Below are positions 55,861-64,000 of a DNA stretch of 64,000 nucleotides, piece by piece. The notes beneath the pieces are model-generated. The model was given only the letters and a program-made list of their open reading frames with translations, was not told the DNA's origin and ran no database searches. The stretch lies in assembly GCA_037043455.1 (NCBI GenBank), contig JAWPHD010000131.1:434001-498000 (forward strand). The letters are read 5' to 3'. A program made the translations under genes and the position numbers. Position 1 is the stretch's first letter, and every line of letters starts with the position of its first letter. The stretch is from Cyrtodaria siliqua. Taxonomy: Eukaryota > Mollusca > Bivalvia > Adapedonta > Hiatellidae.

Positions 55861-56232
55861 AAATACGAATAAAACAATCATACTATGTTTCAGACTCATA
55901 ATCAGTATGAGGTTATTTAACAGTGTTGAGTGTGTAATATTGAGTACTGTGCTGGTTACGAGTCCAATTGAATTCAGTATTGTACTTATTACCTCTTTAT
56001 TTCACACCTCACTAATCTAAACAAATGTTGTACATTTGAATTCCAACTTGATATTACTGCTATTAACTGAACAGAGCAAACAAAATACATCTTTCAACAT
56101 TTAATAACAGTGTAAAATGTAATTTGAAAAACACACGTACAGCATCAAAACAGTACTGTTTCAATTCAATTCCAAAGTGTGAGGTAAATCGTTACTGACA
56201 CATTGATTTCTACTGTTACAGTTATCTTCCTA
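55861..56232. other. No gene seen
   Basis: AT-rich; no domain-bearing frame. Confidence 0.4.
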
Positions 56233-56345
56233 TAGTACAAATATGGAATATGGATATTTTGGACTCCACATCTGATCCCATAGTACAAATACGGAATATG
56301 GCTTTGTTGGACTCCACATCTACTGAATATAGGTTTATTGGACTC
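56233..56345. repeat. 48-bp tandem repeat
   Basis: tagtacaaatatggaatatg at 56233 recurs at 56281 (with c for t), each followed by ttggactccacatct; a partial third unit follows. Confidence 0.85.
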
Positions 56346-56529
56346 TAGATACCAGATGGAGTACAATATGAAAATCATATATATTTGTTGTCTTTAAGCA
56401 ACTGTTTTGAGTACAATAGTGGGAGTATGGGATTGTCACATGGGTAAAAAGACAGAAAGATATTGGTTAGAATTATACAGTTTGTGAAATAATATGAAGT
56501 TATTTAGCAGTGATTAGTATAATACTGAA

Positions 56530-56630
56530 TTTTATTGGACGAGTATCTACCAGACAGAATCTATATTTGGACGAGGCGAAGCCGAGTCCAAATATGGATT
56601 TTGTCCGCTGGGTACGAGTCTAAATGATAT
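56530..56630. mobile_element. Palindromic MITE-like element with directional CGAG sites
   Basis: Left arm ctatatttggacgaggc and right arm gccgagtccaaatatgg surround a gaa loop. CGAG lies at 56540, 56572, 56583 and 56615, always in the same polarity and at mirror positions (spacings 32, 11 and 32). The rest of each arm pairs with its partner with few mismatches. Confidence 0.75.
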
Positions 56631-56639
56631 TAACATGCA

Positions 56640-57690
56640 TATGTACTTAACTAGGAGCATTGTCTGTACGATTTAATTATTGTAATTGGAATAGTTTGGA
56701 CTGCAAAACTAGAGGACTCGGTCAGTTTTGCTGTATAAATCATTACTAGTAATTCATGTGATACTTTATGGCTGATACATTCTGGTTGTGTGATAGAAGC
56801 CTACTCTAACTCTATTTGAATTATATGTACAACTGTTAGCAATACAATCATCTAAGTTAAACCCTATCCATGTGTTCAGGTCATAAAATAATGTATATGT
56901 GCCGATTAAAGTATAGGTTTAGTCACGGGTACTTAAAATACCCGAAATTAAATATGCATAAAATGAATTTTGAGTTGGTTACTCTTAATTCGACGTTCCA
57001 GTTTTGGGTTTTGGCTCGGCTGGTTAAAGCTGTTTATATTGCGTCTATAGAGTTCGGATTTTCAAATTATGCAAATTATATATATATAACTCGGTGTTTA
57101 TTTGCCTCCGGTCTCTTTAAATACATATTACACTGGTATGTACAAATAACAGCATAATTGTCAATTGTCAATGATTACAATTTAAATGGACAAACGGTAA
57201 TCTTGAAATGTGTATCTAGCACTAACACATGAGTCTCGATTTATTAATCCAGTATCGTTTTGACTTTAAACATGCTTAAATTATAATTAAATACACTTTT
57301 GAGTTTCATTTGTTTCTAAGATAGGTTTAAATCTATTAGTGGTGCAATATTATCAACAGTAAGTAATATGTAAAAGCTATTCGCGTTATACTATTCTTAT
57401 AATTAATATTAATGTTTGAACAAATGCAAGTTATGTAGAAAATATAACGGGACGCCGTGAGTTTTTAAAAAATTAAGATTGCCTTGTATCTCTTTATGAT
57501 TAAACATTTACGAACGATAAAAAATAAACCACACAAAAACCAGAAGAATTTAAAGTAAAAATTCAAAGTCGTATTTGGTGTTCCGTATATTTCACATTAT
57601 AATGTACAGGGTTGTTTAATTCCTGTTTGCATTATCGTATCACATAATCTGATAACTACTATTATCACTCCGCGATATCGCCATTGTGTT
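56640..57690. other. No gene seen
   Basis: AT-rich; the plus frame at 56870-57157 is hydrophobic without a recognisable domain or splice sites. Confidence 0.35.
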
Positions 57691-57696
57691 TAACAT

Positions 57697-57720
57697 GATA
57701 GATAGATAGATATATAGATA
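57697..57720. repeat. (GATA)n microsatellite
   Basis: gatagatagatagatatata. Confidence 0.9.
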
Positions 57721-57844
57721 ATTGTATCGATTTAAACTATTACAGTTTTTCATCATTACAAATATATGACAATTATAATATACACACACGTGACAGATTT
57801 TAACATTGCATATACAACAAAATAATCATTACGTTTTAATCAAA

Positions 57845-58005
57845 ATAATCATTACTTTTCCTGGGTAGAATCAGTACTGTACACCTCCCGCCATCCGCCT
57901 TCCTCACTAACAAGTCAAGCTCCCAGTGGGATTCGAACCCGCAGCGGTGAGATGCGAAGGTTTACAACGCAACGTTGTAAGCCATTCGGCACGGAGACGA
58001 CTCAT
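57845..58005 (-). mobile_element. tRNA-derived SINE with conserved central block
   Basis: The minus strand reads gtcgtctccgtgccgaatgg, then a perfect B box ggttcgaatcc in gcgggttcgaatcccactgg. After the head comes tgttagtgaggaaggcgg and the central block agtactgattctacccagga. The arrangement is a tRNA head followed by the central block shared with 61395-61560. Confidence 0.8.
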
Positions 58006-58119
58006 TTGATTTGATTTGAATGGAGTTTTACAGCATTTTAGCACTTACTTTTGAAATTAAAACAATTTATTTGACTGAATGTATGTACATATTAGTCGGG
58101 AAGAGTGAGAATTGACGAA

Positions 58120-58325
58120 ATATTGAATTGAATGTTTTTTAACGGCTCATCAACACAATATAGGTTATTTAGAGCCGCCCATAGAGAGGTAATGCTGAAT
58201 AGAAATCCGTAATCCTGCTCTAAACTTTCTAACGAATTTATTCCTATGGTTCTTTAATGTGCTCAGATGATACACGGGACCGAGCATTTTACGTCCCCAT
58301 CAAAGGCACGAAATTAGAAGTAAAT
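58120..58325 (-). mobile_element. SINE, minus strand, headless
   Basis: It starts at its 3' tail with tgaattgaatg and taacggctcatcaacacaat. The gagccgcccatagagaggt, tcctatggttctttaatgtg and acacgggaccg blocks of the 11.6/53.1-kb family follow in inverse order. Confidence 0.75.
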
Positions 58326-58339
58326 AATTTAAAAAAAAG

Positions 58340-59430
58340 TGTAACGGACGTAATGACGCCACCACAAAAAGGTTATGGTCCCAACAGAAATGAACAGACC
58401 CGCTCTCCATTTATTTCTAGATAAAACCTATGCAGAATGGACATAGAACCTTCTCATCTGCAGAATTTCAGAGCTGATCTGCAGGTGTGGTGGTGATTGT
58501 GAGAGAGACAACGATTAGCTTTTAAGGTACACAAAAAATATATCTTGGAAAATGTACACACTTTTTAATTAGAGTACATGTATTATCGAACTTAAGATGA
58601 TAATCATCCTAACTACATGTTCTGCACAGTTGTAACAAGACCACTTCTGACTATTCAACTAAGTGATAATTAAATATTAGTTCTTATAAGGTTTGTAAGT
58701 TTGAAAAGCATAATATGTGCAGATTTGTTTTGAAAAATTGTGTAATGAAGAAATACTTGTCTTCTTTCTAGTCGTTGTTTTAACACTTTAAATCAATACA
58801 TTATGAACCCTTATACTATGTAAATGGTCAGACTTCGACCTTTCCTTTCTGATTGCAAAGGCCAAAAGAACTTGCATTAAAATAAAACTCTAACTTTTAA
58901 AAACAAAAATTCACTGGTTTTCGCGCTTTAAGGCCGCCATTTTGAATTTTATTGTAATAATAATAGTTTTGACACCATAATAATATTATTTTAGGAAACC
59001 TTACATCTCACATCACTAAAATATGAACATTTGAGTTAAAATTACTATACCAAAAAAATATAAAAAAAATAAATAAGAATAATCATATTATTTTGGGGGC
59101 CATCTTGGATTTGGCGACCATCTTGGATTTTTTTCGCTTGGCCCTCTATAGCCAAAAAATATAAGTATGTTAAACTCTACCAGTGTGCCAAGTTTCATGC
59201 TTTTAACACAAAGTGCACATTTTTTTCACGAAGGAGCTGTACTAAATTTCAGAGTTGTTGCAAATTATATTGTAAACACTCCATCTTTCACTGAATCCAC
59301 GTAATTGTGTTCTGACACCACTCAAGTAGCACATGAAACAATACAGGGATGACGATTAAGCATGTTAATGAACATGGCAAAAATGACACAATGAACACGA
59401 CTTTGGGGGAAATGTTACCCCGTTTATACA
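58340..59430 (-). mobile_element. Dispersed retro-repeat, copy 3, interrupted
   Basis: 58340-58473 and 59245-59430 are the two halves of the family at 53560 and 55420 (agaaatgaacag, gaaccttctcatctgcagaa; then gttgttgcaaattatattgt, aaacactccat, gaaacaatacaggg). The insertion at 58474-59244 separates them. Confidence 0.7.
58474..59244. mobile_element. 771-bp insertion with 10-bp target duplication
   Basis: aatttcagag occurs at 58464-58473 and again at 59245-59254, while uninterrupted copies of the host repeat have the site once. The insert contains gccatcttggattt repeated near 59099-59131 and aactctaccagtgtgccaag followed by tttcatgcttttaacacaaa. No open frame and no obvious terminal inverted repeats. 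A 10-bp duplication without TIRs fits a retroposed or unclassified element. Confidence 0.75.
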
Positions 59431-59464
59431 TGTAACATTATCAACACATGTTTACTGATATAAA

Positions 59465-59670
59465 GTTGCGGTGGCCGATTGGTTAGCACCTTTGCAACTC
59501 TTTCAAAAGGTTTCGGGTTCGAATCACAGTGCGGTCACATCAGCGATTTTTAAAACATACTCCCGCAGTAGTTTACTCGTGCAAGGTATTGTGAAACTAT
59601 GCCTTCTTTCAAGTGGAGTGTAAAGCCGTCGATCCCATTACAGGGAGAACAATACACCATGTCGCTGAAC
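59465..59670 (+). mobile_element. tRNA-derived SINE
   Basis: gcggtggccgattggttagc gives an A-box-like part. After 35 nt, ggtttcgggttcgaatcaca holds a B box. A non-tRNA body follows (gtttactcgtgcaaggtatt). The conserved central block is not evident. It is not an intact tRNA gene because the acceptor stem does not close convincingly. Confidence 0.65.
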
Positions 59671-59763
59671 TTTTATGTTTTCACAGCTGTAAACCTAAGC
59701 CTTATCTCTGTGTCGTGGTTTCATATGTCCCCAATAAAAGTTTTTAAAGTAAACAAATAATTG

Positions 59764-59797
<34 letters not shown>

Positions 59798-61149
59798 AAG
59801 AAAGAAATAACAAACAGAAGAATAAGAAAAAGCATACCCCAATACAGGGTTTGGAATTGAAAAAAACAAGAAGAAAGACATAAAGTGTAACATGAAGTGT
59901 AATGAACCCCAAGCAAAAGACATTAAAATCTATTTATAGTAACACACGCTCGACTTCTGTCTGTTACAAACAAACAAAACATTTATAGAAACGTTTGTCA
60001 TATTAACGCGAAATTTGCTCACCGAGGTCAACCGTGCCGCCGCTAAGAGTTTACCTGTATTTAACCAAAAAAAATACACATATGACCTTAGCTGTTGGTG
60101 CGACTATAAAATCCAATTCAATTCAAATTCAAGGTTTGTTTATTTACTACACATTCCAAGAAATAGTACACGTCAACACGTTCTAGGAAGTAATAGGTGT
60201 ACTTTTAAGGATAACAGAGGCACACAAAGCATACACTATTAAGATAATTATGCGGTTTTAAATTTCACATTATAATGCGTTGTGCACTTAAAAGCCGCGA
60301 TATGTTTATGTTCTACCTTAGCGGAAATGCTTTGTGTCGAGTATTATTGCACTATTACCGTCAAATTTGCATTAAAGGCACTAGAGGCGATATGGAAGCA
60401 TTATGGGTGTCAATCCAAAGTCAAATCCAACATGATAATGTGTTTCAGATTCACATTCAACATATATGTGCACTAAACTAGGACCCATTACCCGTACGAT
60501 TTATTTATTGCTAGTTTTGTTGAATAAATCATTAACAGTAATGTAGTTGATGCTTTAAGGCGTTTATACATTATTGTTCTGTGATTGTAGTATACTTTAT
60601 TGAATACATGTACAGATGTGCGAAATGTAATCCCCATTTAAATTAATATGTAAGATTTAGAAACAAATCGCAGCCGAGTGGTCGATCTTTCCAGACCAAA
60701 TATGTTCATTAATAATAATCAACCGGAAGGTAAACACGCGGCTTAATTGAATGCATATGCACACTGAAGCAAATTATGAAGGTTTGAATCTCTTTAAATC
60801 TCCCGATGTACCGAGGGGTTAATTGAAACAACTTACTTTGGTATAAAACGGTATTCGAACTTTATAACTTTTTGTTTACATGTATACACAATAATTACAT
60901 GTATAATAACAATACTCTGCTTATAAACTTTATAAGTAATATTTGTACCATATCTCCAATGGTTTTCCTTTGTTCTTGCTTATGATATAATTTTCATAAA
61001 CCTGAAGGGCTGAGCCTAAACCGTGCTATAACTGTTGTTATATTTCAGCTGTGCTATAAATGACAGATTCGGCAGTTATATTAAAATGTCAATTACCGGC
61101 ATTGAATGGCTATGGTATGTAATATTTATAGCATAATGTTTCGAGTATA
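59671..61149. other. No gene seen
   Basis: Contains a (TA)n run at 59767-59794. Short frames on both strands have no domains. Confidence 0.4.
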
Positions 61150-61265
61150 TGCGATTTATACTGCTTCTCGAGGGCCGAGACTGCGGCCCGGGAGTGCAGT
61201 ATAAATCTGCGGCCCGAGAGTGCAGTATAAATCTGCGGCCCGAGAGTGCAGTATAAATCGCGTAC
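61150..61265. repeat. 26-bp tandem repeat with an inverted leading unit
   Basis: Three units of ctgcggcccgagagtgcagt-ataaat (from 61180, 61206 and 61232) follow one inverted unit (atttatactgc...tctcgagggccgag) at 61150. The block can fold into alternative hairpins. Confidence 0.85.
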
Positions 61266-61296
61266 TAGAAAGATATGCTATACATGTTTTGTAATG

Positions 61297-61337
61297 TGCT
61301 ATGACGTAAAACACCATTCAATCAAACAATCAACCTT
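61297..61337 (+). mobile_element. Retroelement tail fragment
   Basis: tgctatgacgtaaaacacca and ttcaatcaaacaatcaacc resemble the cgtaaaacaccattcattc tails elsewhere. Short fragment. Confidence 0.4.
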
Positions 61338-61394
61338 ATATAAAATTGCTATTGAGTAAAAGTATAAAAGAGGGTACTGGGGTGGGTCCAATAT

Positions 61395-61600
61395 TTCATT
61401 GAACCTCCAGCAATAAAGAGCACTGTGGTCTAGTGTTAGAGCTTTGGACCCAGGATCGAAAAGTTGTGGGTTCGATCCCCTCCATGACCACCTGAGCAAG
61501 AAATTTTATTTGCATTTGCGTGCTACTGGTTATACCCAGGACGACTTTGAGAGTGATTAAAATAAGTGCAAAGAGCTTTCGTATCAATCGATGTAAAATA
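61395..61600 (+). mobile_element. tRNA-derived SINE with conserved central block
   Basis: gagcactgtggtctagtgtt and agagctttggacccaggatc contain the A box and a pseudo-anticodon arm, and gtgggttcgatcccctccat the B box. The body has tgctactggttatacccagg and gactttgagagtg, the central block shared with 57845-58005. Confidence 0.82.
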
Positions 61601-62750
61601 AATAAGTGCAAACTAATAATGAGAACTTTTATAAGGATTTAATACCGGAGATGTTTAATCGCGATACATATGACACATTAAGTGATTCATATACGGAAGT
61701 GATTTACATTATTCATTACTTTGATATCCTGATAAAATTATTAATAAAATACGAGGTGGGAGTAGTTGTAAACGCCTTTACAAAATGTCCCTACGTAATG
61801 TAAATGTTATCTCAAAAGTTAAAACCAGCTCCTTTTCTGATTTTGTCAAAAATGTTGATAGATTAAGTAATTTTCAAACAAGATTTGAAGATTCATTATA
61901 TATAAAGATAAATAGATGGGTCCTGCCTCGGCAATTTCTTTAGTGGTTTATATATATTTATTTATCACATACATTCCTATAAATACATTGTTTTTGAATA
62001 TACGATACGCCATAGACCTAGTTAGTCATATCAATCAGGATTTAGTTGCCGGACACTAAAGGTTTATCACACGGGTGAAATAAAGGGTAAAACATGTCAT
62101 ATCACGGAAATAACCGAATGTTCTTTCTGACCATTTCACCGGAGTGATACGGCAATTAACGATTGTATATGATTTGTCGTCTGCTTTTCATTTGTTGCTT
62201 CAATCCTGTTTTCGTGCCAGATTATTGGCCTTAGAACCATTATCTATAGATGATATAACCACTTATGACATTCATTTTCTTAATTAGACAATTTCAAATT
62301 CAATAGCATTCATTTTAATTTAAGTTTCGTACAAAAAATGGCGTTTACTCTTACGCGACAGACGTGAACACACCAGAATGGGACTAATCTATTAATACGA
62401 TTGATTTGTACTGCCTGGAAAACAGCGTAGTAAGTTAGCTGAAGTTGACAGTTCAACATAGTCATTGCTGAAGTATATGATAAATAGATTAAAAACTGTG
62501 TATTCTCATATCACACCCTATATCAGGCCCTCGAAGCTTCATTTGAAACAAAAAAGTGTTGACTGAGCATTAATGAGACGATTTATAAAGATTTTTCTGC
62601 ACACATTACCATATAACACGGATGATCCCACAGACAACAATCCGCGGGTATCGTAATATTTAAAGCACTCGGGTGATACAAGGTCGATCTTGACGCTGAA
62701 TGGATATGCACATCTTGACATGATAGGTAAGCATACTGTAAAGTTTCGAA
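61601..62750. other. No gene seen
   Basis: AT-rich; short frames only. Confidence 0.4.
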
Positions 62751-62780
62751 ACAGACAGACAGACAGACAGACAGACAGAC
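62751..62780. repeat. (ACAG)n microsatellite
   Basis: Seven or more acag/agac units. Confidence 0.95.
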
Positions 62781-63184
62781 GAACGGACATGGCTAACGTG
62801 ATATACCTCCTCACCATTCGGCGAATACATTCGCTGTTGTTTTATTTTTTAAAAAATACACTCAATAAATGCAAATTTTAATAACAAAATAATATTACAA
62901 ACATATGAGAACCCTATTTACTTTTGAGCGGTATGGTCTTGTTAATATACTCAGTACATTTAAAAACGTTTTTGATTTTCGATTATTTTAAGTCTTCTGC
63001 TTTTTTGTTCGTCAAGAGTGTATCATTTGTCCCAAAGGTTAACATAAGGCGATAAACAGTTGCGTAATATTTGCTCTACTTTAACTTTTTTAATATCTCT
63101 AGAAATTCAAAAATTACCAACTGTTGCGTTTGCAAATGTACTGAGAGGATATTAAACCTGCTTCTATTATGTTAAACCGTTTAA
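62781..63184. other. No gene seen
   Basis: AT-rich flank of the minisatellite; no features. Confidence 0.4.
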
Positions 63185-64000
63185 CAGAATTTCATGTTGA
63201 CAATCAGTTTTAAATTACCATTGCATTCCTGTTGCCAGTGGGGTATATGGAATGGCCAATACATTTCATTTTGACAGTCTGGTAGGTATGCACTATGTTT
63301 CTCAAGTGCATAGCCAATGCATTTCCTGTTGACAGTAGGGTATACGGTATGTTTCACTGGTTCATGGCCAATACATGTCATGTTGACAGTCAGGTATACG
63401 GTATGTTTCACAGGTTCATGGCCAATACATTTCATGTCGACAGTCAGGTTAGTATACACTATGTTTCTCTGGTGCATGGCCAATACATTTCATGGTGACA
63501 GTCAGGTAGGTATGCGCTTTGTTTCACAAGTTTATGGCGAATGCATTTTATGTTGACAGTCAGTTATACGGTATTTTTCACCGGTTCATGGCCAATGCAT
63601 TTCATGTTGACAGTCTGGTATACGTTATGTTTCACTGGTTCATGGCCAATACATTTCATTTTGACAGTCAGGTATGCGGTATGTGTCACAGGTTCATGGC
63701 CAATTCATGTCATGTAGACACAGGTATACGGTATGTTTCACTGGTTGATGGCAGATATATTTCATGTTGACAGTCAGATAGGTATCTGATATGTTTCACT
63801 GTTTCATGGGAAATCGTTTCAGTTTGGCAGTCAGGTATACGGTATGTTTCACAGGTTCGTGGCCAATACATTTCATTTTGACAGTCAGGTAGGTATGCAC
63901 TATGTTTTTTATGTGCAAAGCCAATGCATTTCCTGTTGACAGTAGGGTATACGGTATGTTTCACTGGTTCATGGTCAATACATGTGATGTTGACAGTCAG
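63185..64000. repeat. 54-60 bp minisatellite array running off the window
   Basis: About 16 units with markers catgttgacagtcaggtata, cggtatgtttcac and ggttcatggccaatacat. Spacing is mostly 53-56 bp, with occasional 59-60 bp units that carry an extra aggt duplication (ggtaggtatgc). Copies are about 85-90 percent alike. Because 54 is a multiple of three, frames stay open on both strands in places (for example VDSQVYGMFHRFMAN on plus), but frame changes at the 55-60 bp units argue against coding. Confidence 0.95.

Noticed and set aside
55546..55899. Minus-strand ATG with a hydrophobic start (MSLKHSMIVLFVFGLSL) as a possible signal-peptide exon of the Ly6 gene
   Set aside because: It overlaps the dispersed retro-repeat, and only weak donors would give the needed phase 1; kept out of the gene model.
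59465..59540. Intact tRNA gene
   Set aside because: A- and B-box-like parts are present but the arms do not close properly; a SINE head is more likely. The same applies to 61405-61480 and 57925-57995.
63185..64000. CRISPR-like array
   Set aside because: Units are contiguous without unique spacers, in eukaryotic DNA; it is a minisatellite.

Overview
This is eukaryotic nuclear DNA that looks molluscan, probably bivalve. The organism call is inference. It rests on the AT-rich background, tRNA-headed SINEs with a conserved central block, (ATTC)n-tailed retroelements, APE-type LINEs and tandem units familiar from bivalve genomes. No bacterial-type gene organisation, rRNA gene or CRISPR array is present. 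Almost every recognisable coding stretch belongs to a transposable element.

The only host gene supported from sequence is a minus-strand Ly6/uPAR (three-finger, quiver-like) GPI-anchored protein. One internal exon lies at 53344-53505 and a terminal exon at 32150-32388. Both have consensus splice sites and their phases match, which implies an intron of about 21 kb filled with repeats. The signal-peptide exon was not found. A second host candidate is a CCAAT/TATA promoter with a 5' untranslated exon on the minus strand near 26934-27091.

Layout. 0-2 kb: broken pogo/Tigger-like transposase (minus) with an octapeptide repeat tail. 2.7-2.9 kb: palindromic element. 3.8-6.0 kb: terminal-inverted-repeat (TIR) element made of satellites and C/T-rich blocks. 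7-13 kb: SINE pieces and dispersed repeats. 13.7-14.3 kb: foldback built from a 10-bp motif. 15.8-21.4 kb: large inverted duplication around a LINE remnant, with a mariner in one arm and a CR1-like LINE in the middle. 21.8-22.1 kb: foldback built from a 12-bp motif. 23.0-26.8 kb: long LINE, copy 1. 30-31 kb: palindromes. 32.1-32.4 kb: Ly6 last exon. 32.8-34.5 kb: degraded reverse transcriptase with a YLDD box. 37.7-42.4 kb: 176-bp satellite carrying a nearly identical LINE copy 2. 43.2-52.4 kb: tandem repeats and a mirror-symmetric composite with a TIR element nested inside. 52.9-55 kb: retroelement tail, SINE, Ly6 exon, Penelope-like fragment. 55-62 kb: SINEs and repeats. 63.2-64.0 kb: minisatellite running off the edge.

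The most unusual signal is a set of four otherwise palindromic hairpins (2.8, 12.3, 30.1 and 56.6 kb). In each, the tetranucleotide CTCG sits at mirror positions in both arms but in the same polarity, so it does not pair, with a constant 11-12 nt spacing across the loop. A second theme is foldback elements whose arms are arrays of one short motif, a different motif in each element. Nesting gives relative ages: LINE, then inverted duplication, then mariner; satellite, then LINE copy 2; tandem repeat, then foldback.
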